From the NCBI RefSeq assembly GCF_010211745.1, contig NZ_PDWQ01000005.1:124001-188000 (forward strand): a stretch of DNA of 64,000 bases. The letters run 5' to 3'. The notes below the pieces were generated by a model that saw only the letters and a list, made by a program, of their open reading frames with translations, was not told where the DNA came from and did no database searches. This stretch comes from Pseudoxanthomonas kalamensis DSM 18571 (GTDB lineage Bacteria; Pseudomonadota; Gammaproteobacteria; Xanthomonadales; Xanthomonadaceae). Below, piece by piece: positions 46,674 through 56,740 of the stretch. The position numbers and the translations under genes were made by a program. Within the stretch, counting starts at the first letter, position 1. Each line of letters begins with the position of its first letter.

Positions 46674-47651
46674 ATGAATCACGATCCCGACGCCGCCTTC
46701 GACAGCGGCAGCATCGACCAGGCCTTCACCCGCCCCTCGCCCTACGGCACCCGGGCCGAACCGGCATATTCCGGCGCCCTCAGTTTCCTGCGCCGTCGCT
46801 ACAGCAAATCCTTGCAGGACGTCGACGTGGCCGTGGTCGGCGTGCCGCTGGACCTGGCCACCACCTACCGCCCCGGCGCACGGCTGGGGCCGCGCGCGAT
46901 CCGCGCCGCGTCGGTGTCGCTGGCCTGGTGCGCGCCGTATGCCTGGGACTTCGACCCCTGCGAACGCCTGCACGTGATCGACTGGGGCGATGTGCTGTTC
47001 GACCACGGCCGCCCGGAGCGGATCGTCGATGCCATCGCCACGATCTTCGCCGAATTCGTCCGCCATGGCGTGGTGCCACTGGCGCTGGGCGGCGACCACT
47101 TCATCAGCTATCCCATCCTGCGCGCACTGTCGGCGGCACACGGGCCACTGTCGTTGATCCACTTCGACGCCCACAGCGACACCTGGCGCGACGAGTCCGG
47201 ACGCATCGACCACGGCACCATGTTCTTCCACGCCGCCCGCGAAGGGCTGGTCGATCCGGCGCGCTCGATCCAGGTCGGCATGCGCACACTGAACCCGGAA
47301 GACCACGGTTTCCAGGTGCTGGACGCACGCTGGCTGCACGAGCACGGCACCGCGGCCTGCATCGAACGCATCCGCCAACGCATCGGCGACCATCCGTGCT
47401 ACGTCAGCTTCGACATCGACTTCCTCGACCCGTCCTGCGCCCCCGGCACCGGCACCCCGGTGATCGGCGGCTTCGGTACCCATCAGGCTTTGCAGCTGAT
47501 TCGCGGCCTGGCCGGCCTGAACATGGTCGGCATGGACGTGGTGGAAGTCGCCCCGGCCTACGACCACGCCGAAATCACCGCCCTGGCCGCCGCCTCCATC
47601 GCCCAGGAACTGCTGGCCGCGCATGCCAGCCGCTTCGGAGGCCGTGCATAG
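46674..47651 (+). CDS. Ureohydrolase (agmatinase/guanidinoalkanoate hydrolase family)
   Basis: This 325-residue dimanganese ureohydrolase has GGDHF (H142), HFDAHSD (D165, H167, D169) and SFDIDFLDPSCAPGTGTP, the full set of metal ligands. Family members release urea from agmatine (giving putrescine), guanidinopropionate (giving beta-alanine) or guanidinobutyrate (giving GABA). All three products would be consumed by enzymes in this window; adjacency to the beta-alanine genes slightly favours guanidinopropionase, but this is undecided. It is the last recognised gene of the rightward block. Confidence 0.9.
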   Translation: MNHDPDAAFDSGSIDQAFTRPSPYGTRAEPAYSGALSFLRRRYSKSLQDVDVAVVGVPLDLATTYRPGARLGPRAIRAASVSLAWCAPYAWDFDPCERLHVIDWGDVLFDHGRPERIVDAIATIFAEFVRHGVVPLALGGDHFISYPILRALSAAHGPLSLIHFDAHSDTWRDESGRIDHGTMFFHAAREGLVDPARSIQVGMRTLNPEDHGFQVLDARWLHEHGTAACIERIRQRIGDHPCYVSFDIDFLDPSCAPGTGTPVIGGFGTHQALQLIRGLAGLNMVGMDVVEVAPAYDHAEITALAAASIAQELLAAHASRFGGRA

Positions 47652-47659
47652 GTCGGCGG

Positions 47660-47887
47660 GTGGACAAAACTTGTCCATCCACCGAGCAAATAACCCCGCA
47701 CGCCGAGCAAATATCCCGGAACACCGGCCTTTTTGCCCGGAGCGCCGAGCTTTTCTCTCGAAATGCCGAGCTTTTTACTCGGCAGCCCGACCTTTTAGCC
47801 CGGAGCGCCGACCTTTACGGGCGGCGCCTCGCCATATTCAGGCCGCCCGCCTGGAAAATCGCCCGGGATTCCGCCAATGAAGCCTGA
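47660..47887 (+). CDS. Candidate heptad-repeat small protein read through the 21-bp array
   Basis: A 75-codon frame opens with GTG eight bases after the ureohydrolase stop (weak AGG, seven bases upstream). Because the DNA period is 21, it reads as seven heptads, for example AELFSRN, AELFTRQ and ADLYGRR. Between units the changes are mostly conservative (Glu/Asp, Phe/Tyr/Leu) or silent (CGG/CGA, TTT/TTC), and the Arg at position 6 is kept in six of seven. After the array it continues LAIFRPPAWKIARDSANEA. No function is known and translation is unproven; the same DNA could simply be a structured untranslated region. Confidence 0.35.
   Translation: MDKTCPSTEQITPHAEQISRNTGLFARSAELFSRNAELFTRQPDLLARSADLYGRRLAIFRPPAWKIARDSANEA
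47661..47677 (+). promoter_or_regulatory. Stem-loop just after the ureohydrolase stop
   Basis: TGGACAA and TTGTCCA form a perfect 7-bp stem around AAC, directly before the first 21-bp unit. There is no T-run, so simple intrinsic termination is not supported. Confidence 0.5.
47679..47825. repeat. Seven tandem 21-bp units
   Basis: Units begin at 47679, 47700, 47721, 47742, 47763, 47784 and 47805, each exactly 21 bases with no indels. A typical unit reads GCGCCGAGCTTTTCTCTCGA plus one base. Most units can fold on themselves (CCGAG...CTCGG or CCGG...CCGG) around a T-rich loop. Sequence identity between neighbours is moderate, so the array is old rather than freshly expanded. There are no unique spacers, so it is not a CRISPR. 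Confidence 0.9.
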
Positions 47888-47897
47888 ATGGCGGGAT
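47868..47897 (+). terminator. Possible terminator hairpin after the 21-bp array
   Basis: ATTCCGCCA and TGGCGGGAT form a 9-bp stem with one wobble pair around a 12-base loop, followed by GTTTTCCC. The weak T-run makes termination possible but not certain. Confidence 0.4.
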
Positions 47898-47932
47898 GTT
47901 TTCCCGAAACGTGAAATGAGGGCACGGGGGCC

Positions 47933-47966
47933 ATAGGTTGGGGTGAGCCTGCGAACTCCAACCTAT
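47933..47966. repeat. Solitary REP palindrome
   Basis: ATAGGTTGG and CCAACCTAT end a hairpin with the same core (GTTGGGGTGAGCC) as the copies flanking the RAYT gene at 39512-40042. It lies 10 bases past the stop of the HD-domain gene. Confidence 0.8.
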
Positions 47967-47976
47967 TCGGACTCCA

Positions 47977-48609
47977 TCACCCTGCAGACTCAAGCGGACA
48001 ACGCGGGGCACCACCTGCCAGTTCATGCATCCGCACCACCACCGCATTGAAGGTGCGGGCCATCGGCATGCCGCGTTGTGCAAGCACGCGACTGATGGAT
48101 TCGTAGTAGCGCAAAGTGCCATCGCGCCCACCGGTGAACCGGTCGAAAACCCGGGTCCCCACCGCGGGATCTTCAAGATCGCTCACAATGGTCCTGGCGT
48201 TGTGCAGTTTGTCGCAACCCGATACCAGCAACGAAGCTGCCGGCTCTTCGCCCAGATGCCGCAGATACTTCAGTTTCCGCGACCACCAATCCTCGCGCTT
48301 CTGTTCCGGCGTTGTTGCCGATGCCTTGGAACTGGCCGTGCCATCGGTGCAATCCCTGACGATTGCAATGACCGCCTCCCCGAAACGCTCGCGGATCAGT
48401 GCATCATGCTCCTCGCCGCAATCTTCCAGCACGTCATGCAACAAGCCTGCGATGGCCTGATCCTCATTGCCGTGATACTCCAGCACCAGACTGGAAACCG
48501 CCAGCAGGTGGTACAGATACGGAATATTGGAGCCTTTTCGCACCTGTTGCCCATGCGCAACACGCGCATATTCGACCGCTTCCGAAAAGCGCTCGCTGAG
48601 TTTGCTCAT
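47977..48609 (-). CDS. RelA/SpoT-type HD-domain hydrolase (small alarmone hydrolase-like)
   Basis: This 210-residue single-domain protein has the metal-dependent phosphohydrolase pattern H34, H58-D59, D133, and the HDxxED form (LLHDVLED) that marks the (p)ppGpp-hydrolase branch. SNIPYLYHLLAVSS and CDKLHNARTIVSDL also resemble SpoT/Mesh1. No synthetase, TGS or ACT domain is attached. GGGGAG precedes the chosen ATG. It may hydrolyse ppGpp or another 3'-phosphorylated nucleotide; the substrate is inferred from motifs only. Base composition is lower in GC than its neighbours. Confidence 0.8.
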   Translation of the reverse strand: MSKLSERFSEAVEYARVAHGQQVRKGSNIPYLYHLLAVSSLVLEYHGNEDQAIAGLLHDVLEDCGEEHDALIRERFGEAVIAIVRDCTDGTASSKASATTPEQKREDWWSRKLKYLRHLGEEPAASLLVSGCDKLHNARTIVSDLEDPAVGTRVFDRFTGGRDGTLRYYESISRVLAQRGMPMARTFNAVVVRMHELAGGAPRCPLESAG

Positions 48610-48788
48610 TATCACTCCCCTGTTCGGATTGGCATGATTCGCTTGTTCCCCGGACACGAAACAAATTACGCCAATGCAATCTCAAAAGCCGCGACATGAT
48701 CCGGCTGTGCATAAGCCAAGTTTCCTGCCATGACCGCCCCTGATCGCAGTATGCTCCCTGCGGACCCTTTCATTGGATCACCGCCATC

Positions 48789-50015
48789 GTGACTCACGCC
48801 CGCCTCTGGCCGCTGCTGCTCTGTACCCTGCTGATTTCCGTTCCACTGCTTGCCTCCGAACCCGTCGCAACCATACGGGTGGCGTTCGACCGTGACGGCA
48901 TTACCGATGTGCGGACCACTGGGCTGGCCGATGTGGCGGCCGGACGTGCGGTCACTCCCGATGATCCGGTGCGGATTGCCTCCATCTCCAAACTGGTCGT
49001 CACCCTGGGCGTGATGCGGCTGGTCGAACAGGGCAAGCTGGACCTGGACGCCGATGTCTCCGGCTACCTGGGCTGGCCGCTGCGCAACCCGGCCTTTCCG
49101 GATACCCCGATCACCCTGCGATTGATGCTGTCGCACCGCTCCAGCCTGACCGACGCTGCCGGCTACTACGCCACCCCGCTGGGCGGCCAGTTGAAGGACA
49201 CCGTGGATGACCCACGCGCCTGGGATGGCGAACACGCGCCGGGCAGCTACTTCCGCTACACCAACCTCAACTTCCCGCTGGTGGCGATGATGATGGAAAA
49301 CGTCACCGGCGAGCGCTTCGACACCCTGATGAACCGGCTGGTGATTGCTCCGCTGGGCCTGCATGCCTGCTACAACTGGGAAAGTTGCGACGAAGCCACC
49401 GCCGCCCGCGCCGTGGTGCTGTACGACGACGACGGCACTCCCGTGCGCGACGACAACCACGGCCGCAAGCCGGATTGCGCGGTGGTGGTCGGCGAGGACG
49501 GCAACTGCGACCTGTCGCGCTGGCAGCCCGGCGAAAACGGGGCGCTGTTCTCGCCGCAGGGCGGTCTGCGCATTTCCGGCAACGATCTGGCCAAGGTCGG
49601 CCGTCTGCTGCTGGGCCATGGCGAAGTGGACGGCGTGCGACTGCTGTCGGCCGAATCGCTGGACACCATGCTGCAGCCGGTGTGGGAACTGGATGACGGT
49701 AACGGCCTCGGTCACGAGGAAGACGACACCGGCGAACCCGGCGGCGCACTGGCCTTCTTCTGCCGCTATGGCCTGGCCGTGCAGACTCTTGCCACCCCGC
49801 GCCCCGGTTGCGGCGACGATCCATTCGGCGACGGCGTCACCCGTATCGGCCATTCCGGCAGCGCCTACGGCCTGCACTCCGGGTTGTGGGTCGATCCGGC
49901 CAGCGGCACCGGCGTGGCCTTCTTCGCCACCGGCGTCGGTAGTGCGCCGAACGGCACGCATTCGGCGTTCACCGATATCGAGGAAGCGCTGGCCACCGGC
50001 AAGGCCACTCCCTGA
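48789..50015 (+). CDS. Secreted beta-lactamase-family serine hydrolase
   Basis: This 408-residue exported protein has a signal peptide (about 1-22) and the class C/PBP-like catalytic set: S65 and K68 (SISK), Y157 and N159 (YTN), and the third box GHSGSAYG near 355. Such proteins are esterases, D-amino-acid peptidases or beta-lactamases; substrate is not predictable. The start is GTG, supported by its signal peptide. Four to six Cys suggest disulfides in the periplasm. It stands alone, followed by a cluster of palindromes. Confidence 0.88.
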   Translation: MTHARLWPLLLCTLLISVPLLASEPVATIRVAFDRDGITDVRTTGLADVAAGRAVTPDDPVRIASISKLVVTLGVMRLVEQGKLDLDADVSGYLGWPLRNPAFPDTPITLRLMLSHRSSLTDAAGYYATPLGGQLKDTVDDPRAWDGEHAPGSYFRYTNLNFPLVAMMMENVTGERFDTLMNRLVIAPLGLHACYNWESCDEATAARAVVLYDDDGTPVRDDNHGRKPDCAVVVGEDGNCDLSRWQPGENGALFSPQGGLRISGNDLAKVGRLLLGHGEVDGVRLLSAESLDTMLQPVWELDDGNGLGHEEDDTGEPGGALAFFCRYGLAVQTLATPRPGCGDDPFGDGVTRIGHSGSAYGLHSGLWVDPASGTGVAFFATGVGSAPNGTHSAFTDIEEALATGKATP

Positions 50016-50054
50016 TCGACGCGCACCTCTCGCTTCTCTCCACTCCGTATTGCC

Positions 50055-50078
50055 CCCTCTCCCGCATGCGGGAGAGGG
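50055..50078. repeat. Perfect 24-base palindrome
   Basis: Each arm is CCCTCTCCCGCA or its exact complement, with no loop, and TTGGGGGGTGAG follows. It sits 40 bp past the serine hydrolase stop. It may act as a terminator-like or REP-type dispersed element. Confidence 0.7.
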
Positions 50079-50125
50079 TTGGGGGGTGAGAGCCAGGCTT
50101 GGCTGAGAGCAAGAGCCCTACTCGT

Positions 50126-50153
50126 CGTCATCCCGGCGCAAGCCGGGATGACG
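50126..50153. repeat. CGTCATCCCGG palindrome
   Basis: An 11-bp stem CGTCATCCCGG/CCGGGATGACG surrounds a short loop. A half copy (CGCGGGATGACGAAG) lies near 50249. The 250 bases between the serine hydrolase and flavin reductase genes hold only these elements. Confidence 0.7.
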
Positions 50154-50267
50154 AAACAAAGGACATGACGGTTCTTCGGTCGTCATGCCCTCACAAACAA
50201 GCCCCCCTGTTTTTCAGATCAATGCGCGCGGCGGATTCCCACCTTCGCGGGATGACGAAGCCAAGGC

Positions 50268-50822
50268 TCAGGACACCTTGGTGAACAACCGCTTGCGCGA
50301 TATGTGCTTGCCGGACAGCATGAATTCGCCATCGCCCAGGTAGTGCAGGGTCTGCGGCGACTTCGGCGACGGTGCGACATGCGCCTTGACCACGCGGAAA
50401 ACGAAGAAGTTGTACGCGTCGACCAAGGCATCATCGTGCAACACGCATTCGAAACTGGCGTGGCATTGCGAGAGCAGCGGTGGCTTGACCCGGCTGGCCG
50501 CTTCGGTCTGCAAACCGAAGGCCGAGAACTTGTCGACCTCGGTGCCACTGCAATTGCCGATTCTGGAAACGGTATCGACGATGTCGGCGGTGGGCAGGTT
50601 CAGTACGCATTCGCCACTGCGACGGATCAGTTCGTGGCTGTGGTTGCCGCCGGAAATCATGCAGCCAACCAACGAAGGCACGAATTCCATCACCGTGTGC
50701 CAGCCCAGGGTCATGACATCGCGCTCACCCTGCCATTGCGAGGTGACCAGCAGTATCGGCCCTGGCTCGATATAGCGACGAACCTCCGATACCGGGTAAT
50801 CCTGCTTGCTTCTGTTCGCCAT
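50268..50822 (-). CDS. Flavin reductase-like FMN-binding protein
   Basis: This 184-residue protein of the flavin reductase-like split-barrel family has VTSQWQGERDVMTLGWHTVM, MISGGNHSHELIRRSGECVLNLPT and the central NFFVFRVVKAHV strand. Members bind FMN and reduce flavins or act as oxidoreductases. No partner monooxygenase is nearby, so the role is open. It lies 53 bp downstream of rlmL on the opposite-running transcript order: both are leftward, rlmL ending at 50876 and this gene starting at 50822. Confidence 0.85.
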   Translation of the reverse strand: MANRSKQDYPVSEVRRYIEPGPILLVTSQWQGERDVMTLGWHTVMEFVPSLVGCMISGGNHSHELIRRSGECVLNLPTADIVDTVSRIGNCSGTEVDKFSAFGLQTEAASRVKPPLLSQCHASFECVLHDDALVDAYNFFVFRVVKAHVAPSPKSPQTLHYLGDGEFMLSGKHISRKRLFTKVS

Positions 50823-50875
50823 CGTGCATCTCCGCTGTCTGCCTGTCGATACGATAACGCAGCTGGCGAGTACAG

Positions 50876-53011
<2,136 letters not shown>

Positions 53012-53034
53012 CGCGGTGCGGTCGGCGGCGCCGG

Positions 53035-53562
53035 CTACAGCGTTTCCAACAGGCGCGCGAACGCCTCGGCCGACGCTTCCACGTGCGCGGCCAGCCGATG
53101 GCTGTCGTCGACCAGCAGCAGACGGGCGCGACGTGGCTGCGCCCAGGCCACGACATCGGCAGCCGGGATCAGTTCGTCGTCCCAGCCGTGGATGATGGAA
53201 AGCGGCACCTCGGCCGCCTGCAGCGGCGGCGCCGGATGCATGTTCACCGGCGGCGCCATCAGGAACAGGCCACGCAGCGGCACTTCCATCGACACCTGCC
53301 CGGAAATCCACGCGCCGAGGCTGGAACCGGCCAGCACCAACGGACCGCGTGCGGCGGCAGTCTGCGCCAGTCCGCGCAGGCGCTCGACCCGGGCGTATAC
53401 GTCGCCCAGCGGACTGACCTCTCGACGTGCGTCGAGGTCGGTGTAGTCGGGACGTTCGTGGCTCCAGCCCAAACGTTCGGCCGCCTCGGCCAGCGCAGTG
53501 ACCTTGGTCGCGTCGGAGCCGCTTTCGAAGCCGTGGGAAAGAATGCAATGTCCGCGACTCAC
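53035..53562 (-). CDS. YqiA/YcfP-like alpha/beta-fold hydrolase
   Basis: This 175-residue minimal alpha/beta hydrolase has the nucleophile elbow GSSLG (S81), acid Asp in GWDDELIP and His in DDSHRL. The ILSHGFESG start provides an oxyanion-hole strand. Small hydrolases of this kind are predicted esterases with no fixed substrate. It lies just upstream of rlmL on the same strand and is probably co-transcribed; divergent from the amidase gene at 53613. Confidence 0.82.
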   Translation of the reverse strand: MSRGHCILSHGFESGSDATKVTALAEAAERLGWSHERPDYTDLDARREVSPLGDVYARVERLRGLAQTAAARGPLVLAGSSLGAWISGQVSMEVPLRGLFLMAPPVNMHPAPPLQAAEVPLSIIHGWDDELIPAADVVAWAQPRRARLLLVDDSHRLAAHVEASAEAFARLLETL

Positions 53563-53612
53563 GCCGTGCCGCCTCCGTGGGGTAATCCGACCGCCAATGC
53601 TAGCATTCGGCC

Positions 53613-54218
53613 ATGCCCGTCGACCCCGCTCCCCTCCGCGTCATCGCGCAACCGCTGCCGTACCAGCAGCGGTTGCAGCAGCGCCTGCTGGCGCAGATCG
53701 ACCTGGTGGTGATCCACTGCACCGAACTGCCCGATCTGGCGACCGCGCGCGAATACGGCGAGCGCGTGCGCTACGACTCCGGCACCGGCAACAGCGGCCA
53801 CTATTACATCGACCGCGACGGCAGCGTGCTGCAATACGTGGACCTCGACCGCGTCGCCCACCACGTGCGCGGCCACAACCCGCGCGCGGTCGGGATCGAA
53901 CTGGTCAACACCGGCCGCTGGCCGGACTGGCTGGCCGCCGGCCACCAGCGCATGGACGAACCCTACCCGGACGTGCAGATCGATGCGTTGATCGCTCTGC
54001 TACGACATCTGCAGGACGCAGTACCGTCGCTGCGCTGGATCGCCGGGCACGAGGATCTGGATACCGAACAGGTCCCAGCCAGCGACGACCCGGAGGTGAC
54101 AGTCTCGCGCAAGCTGGACCCGGGCCCGCGCTTTCCGTGGCCACGCGTGCAGGACGCCATCACCCTGCGCCGGTGGCTGCCGGAATCGCCGGCATCCTGC
54201 AGCGACCGCCCGCTATAA
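53613..54218 (+). CDS. N-acetylmuramoyl-L-alanine amidase, Amidase_2 family
   Basis: This 201-residue zinc amidase has the AmpD/AmiD pattern: H35 in LVVIHCTEL, a second His in IAGHEDL, and the final Asp in SRKLDPGPRFPW. It would cut the bond between muramic acid and the stem peptide. No signal peptide or lipobox is seen, so a cytoplasmic AmpD-like recycling role is more likely than the outer-membrane AmiD role. Substrate form is inferred. The adjacent tesB starts 28 bp after the stop. Confidence 0.88.
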   Translation: MPVDPAPLRVIAQPLPYQQRLQQRLLAQIDLVVIHCTELPDLATAREYGERVRYDSGTGNSGHYYIDRDGSVLQYVDLDRVAHHVRGHNPRAVGIELVNTGRWPDWLAAGHQRMDEPYPDVQIDALIALLRHLQDAVPSLRWIAGHEDLDTEQVPASDDPEVTVSRKLDPGPRFPWPRVQDAITLRRWLPESPASCSDRPL

Positions 54219-54246
54219 TCGCGGCGTCCCCCGCCGGAATCCCGCC

Positions 54247-55173
54247 TTGTCCGACGCGCCCGAATCGAACGTACCTGCATCGACCCCGCCGCAATCGACG
54301 GTGTCCGAACTGATCGAGCTGCTTTCGCTGGAGCGGCTGGAAGAGAACCTGTTCCGCGGCCAGAGCCGCGACATCGGCACCAAGTACGTGTTCGGCGGCC
54401 AGGTGCTGGGACAGGCGCTGTCGGCCGCGCAGGCCACCGTCGGCCGCGACAGCGAACGCCATGCGCATTCGCTGCACGCCTATTTCCTGCGCGCCGGCGA
54501 CATCGATGCGCCGATCGTCTACGACGTCGACCGCACCCGCGACGGCGGCAGCTTCTCGGTGCGCCGGGTCAGCGCCATCCAGCACGGCAAGGTGATCTTC
54601 TTCTGCGCCGCCTCGTTCCAGGCCACCGAACCAGGCGCCGAGCACCAGGCGACGATGCCGGACGTACCGCAACCGGAAGACATCGCTCCACGTCCACCGC
54701 GTCCGCCGGAAGTGATCGCCCGACTGCCGCCGAAAGTGCAGCGCTGGCTGTCGCGCAGTGGCCCGTTCGAGTTCCGCCACGTGTCCCCGCGCGACGATCT
54801 GGACCCGTCAAAGCGCCCACCATTCCAGCAGGTCTGGTTCCGCCTCAGCGAAGCGGTCGGCGACGCCCCGGAACTGCACCAGGCGCTGCTGGCCTATGCC
54901 TCCGATTTCCAGTTGCTGGGCACGGCGACCTTCCCGCACGGCATCAGCTACTACCAGCCGAACGTGCAGATGGCCTCGCTGGACCATGCGTTGTGGCTGC
55001 ATCGTCCGTTCCGCGCCGACGACTGGCTGCTGTATTCCATCGACAGCCCCAGCGCGCAGCATTCGCGTGGACTGGCGCGCGGGCAGATCTTCGACCGCCA
55101 CGGCCGGCTGGTGGCCAGCACCGCGCAGGAAGGCCTGATACGGGTGCTGCCGGAAGCCGCCACCGGCCCGTGA
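54247..55173 (+). CDS. tesB: Acyl-CoA thioesterase II TesB
   Basis: This 308-residue double-hotdog thioesterase hydrolyses medium- and long-chain acyl-CoA. LEENLFRGQSRDIGTKYVFGGQVLGQAL, SLHAYFLRAGD and PHGISYYQPNVQMASLDHALWLHRPF match TesB, including the Asp and Gln/Thr region of the active site. The gene starts with TTG; no in-frame ATG is found before the conserved region, and the Shine-Dalgarno is weak. Confidence 0.93.
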   Translation: MSDAPESNVPASTPPQSTVSELIELLSLERLEENLFRGQSRDIGTKYVFGGQVLGQALSAAQATVGRDSERHAHSLHAYFLRAGDIDAPIVYDVDRTRDGGSFSVRRVSAIQHGKVIFFCAASFQATEPGAEHQATMPDVPQPEDIAPRPPRPPEVIARLPPKVQRWLSRSGPFEFRHVSPRDDLDPSKRPPFQQVWFRLSEAVGDAPELHQALLAYASDFQLLGTATFPHGISYYQPNVQMASLDHALWLHRPFRADDWLLYSIDSPSAQHSRGLARGQIFDRHGRLVASTAQEGLIRVLPEAATGP

Positions 55174-55193
55174 GCGCAATCGCGGACTGAGCC

Positions 55194-55673
55194 ATGCGTC
55201 AGGTATTCACCAGCCAGCGACTGGAAACCGTGGAAGGCGTCGGCAAGCTGCTGACCGACGCCGGCATCGAGATCTACATCCACAACGGCCGCTCCTATCG
55301 CGGCGGTCGCGGCGGGCAGTTCAGCTACAGCGAACCGCTGCCGGCGCACCAGCAGCCTTCGTTGTGGGTCCGTCACGCCGACGACCAGCCGCGCGCCCGT
55401 GGAATCCTGCGCGCCGCCGGCCTGCTCGACAGCACACGACGCGACCAGGCCGTGGGTCTGCAGTTCCGCAGCGAGCTGGATGCGCCGAAGCCCGGCCGCT
55501 GGGCCTGGCGGCTGCGGCTGTTGCTGCTGGCCGCCATCGCCGGGCTGGCTATGCTGATGTGGTTGCGCCACCGTACAGCCATGACGCCCGCACCCACGCA
55601 GGAGCCGCCGACGCAGTCCTCGCCGGCCGCGAACGACGAGAACCGGGTCCGCATCCGGCCCGCCAGTGGCTGA
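55194..55673 (+). CDS. DUF2007-like single-pass membrane protein
   Basis: This 159-residue protein has a short N-terminal domain (about 1-80; RQVFTSQRLETVEGVGKLLTDAGIEIYI) resembling DUF2007-type signal-transduction modules. A basic stretch and one transmembrane helix follow (about 104-122), then a Pro/Thr-rich tail. Function unknown; similar proteins are common in Xanthomonadaceae. It begins 20 bp after tesB and is likely in the same transcript. Confidence 0.75.
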   Translation: MRQVFTSQRLETVEGVGKLLTDAGIEIYIHNGRSYRGGRGGQFSYSEPLPAHQQPSLWVRHADDQPRARGILRAAGLLDSTRRDQAVGLQFRSELDAPKPGRWAWRLRLLLLAAIAGLAMLMWLRHRTAMTPAPTQEPPTQSSPAANDENRVRIRPASG

Positions 55674-55729
55674 GGTCCGGTCAAATCCGTCGTTCTTTCG
55701 GGTCACGCTGCCGCGGCTACGACTACGTG

Positions 55730-55813
55730 ATGGGCCGCAAGGCGGTCGCGCTGAGCACGGTCTTCGCCTTGAGCATGATCGTGTTCGCAATGTATCGGCA
55801 AGGATATTTCTGA
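55730..55813 (+). CDS. Possible 27-residue membrane peptide
   Basis: ATG opens a 27-codon frame (MGRKAVALSTVFALSMIVFA, then MYRQGYF), which is a single predicted transmembrane helix with a basic start, ending just before a strong bidirectional terminator. No clear Shine-Dalgarno is present; GTG three bases earlier is also possible. Size and helix are the only evidence. Confidence 0.35.
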   Translation: MGRKAVALSTVFALSMIVFAMYRQGYF

Positions 55814-55838
55814 GGTCGGACCCGGCTTCCGGCCGAAA

Positions 55839-55870
55839 CGAAAAGCCCGCGACCAGGCGCGGGCTTTTCG
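55839..55870. terminator. Bidirectional terminator between the tesB group and the EF-hand gene
   Basis: A perfect 13-bp stem (CGAAAAGCCCGCG and its complement) has a six-base loop, giving T-runs on both strands. It serves the convergent transcripts ending at 55813 and 55892. Confidence 0.9.
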
Positions 55871-55891
55871 CTTTCTGCAACGTTTATGTCG

Positions 55892-56512
55892 TCAATTCTT
55901 CGGCGGTGGCATGTCGTCGCCCGGAGGCGGCATCTGCCCGCCCCGCGGACCGGCACCACGCTTGCCGCCCATCGGATGCGCCGGCTTTGCCGCGTCGAAC
56001 TCGGCACGGCTCAGCTTGCCGTCCTTGTCGGTATCGGCCTTGGCGAACCATTCGTCGCGATGCTGCTTCATCCGCAATTCGCGGTCAGCCTTGTCGATGT
56101 AGCCATCCTTGTTGACGTCCATCCTGTCGAAGTGCTCGGCCACCGGATTTTTCGCCGCTGCCGCTTCGGCCTTGCTGACACGGCCATCATTGTCGGTATC
56201 CAGACGAGCGAAGCCGCCGCCCGAACCGTGGCCGCCGGAACCCATCCGGCCCTTGCGATCGCCACGCTGCGGCCTGGGCATCTCGTCGCGGGACAGCTTG
56301 CCATCCTTGTTCTTGTCCATCTCGTCGAACTTCTCCGCCAGGCGCGGGAACTTCGCCGCCTCGCTGCGTTCAATGACGCCGTCGCCATTGGCGTCGACCT
56401 TGGCGCGCGGCGGCGGCGATGTGTCGTCCGCGGTCTGGGCAATGGCGAATGCGCTGCCGCCCACGGTCAGGGCCGTCAGCACGGCCAGTGCGATCAGATT
56501 CTTGCGGGTCAT
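55892..56512 (-). CDS. Exported protein with five EF-hand calcium motifs
   Basis: This 206-residue protein has a signal peptide (about 1-25, ending AFAIAQ). Five EF-hand loops follow: DANGDGVIERSE, DKNKDGKLSRDE, DTDNDGRVSKAE, DVNKDGYIDKAD and DTDKDGKLSRAE, each with Asp and Gly at ligand positions and Glu or Asp at the last. A Gly/Pro-rich tail ends the protein. Likely a periplasmic or secreted calcium-binding protein; role unknown. Divergent from bpt with about 230 bp between starts. Confidence 0.88.
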   Translation of the reverse strand: MTRKNLIALAVLTALTVGGSAFAIAQTADDTSPPPRAKVDANGDGVIERSEAAKFPRLAEKFDEMDKNKDGKLSRDEMPRPQRGDRKGRMGSGGHGSGGGFARLDTDNDGRVSKAEAAAAKNPVAEHFDRMDVNKDGYIDKADRELRMKQHRDEWFAKADTDKDGKLSRAEFDAAKPAHPMGGKRGAGPRGGQMPPPGDDMPPPKN

Positions 56513-56740
56513 GGCACTACCTCGATTCATGTGGCGCGAATTCGCCACTGTCCCTGTCAACGCGCGGGAATCGGCCCGGTTGACCCTGTCCCCGCCGGAT
56601 TCAGCTGGCGGACAGTCGCGGCCGCCGTCGCCCGCGCAGTATCCTGATCGCATGAAGCGCCGTTTCTCCCCTACCACTGCCGTCGCATGCGCCGTCGCTA
56701 CGGAGCGGTGGCGGGAGCACGGCGCGGGATGCCGCCGATG

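Noticed and set aside
47679-47825. CRISPR array
   Set aside because: The units are contiguous 21-mers without unique spacers and no cas gene is present.
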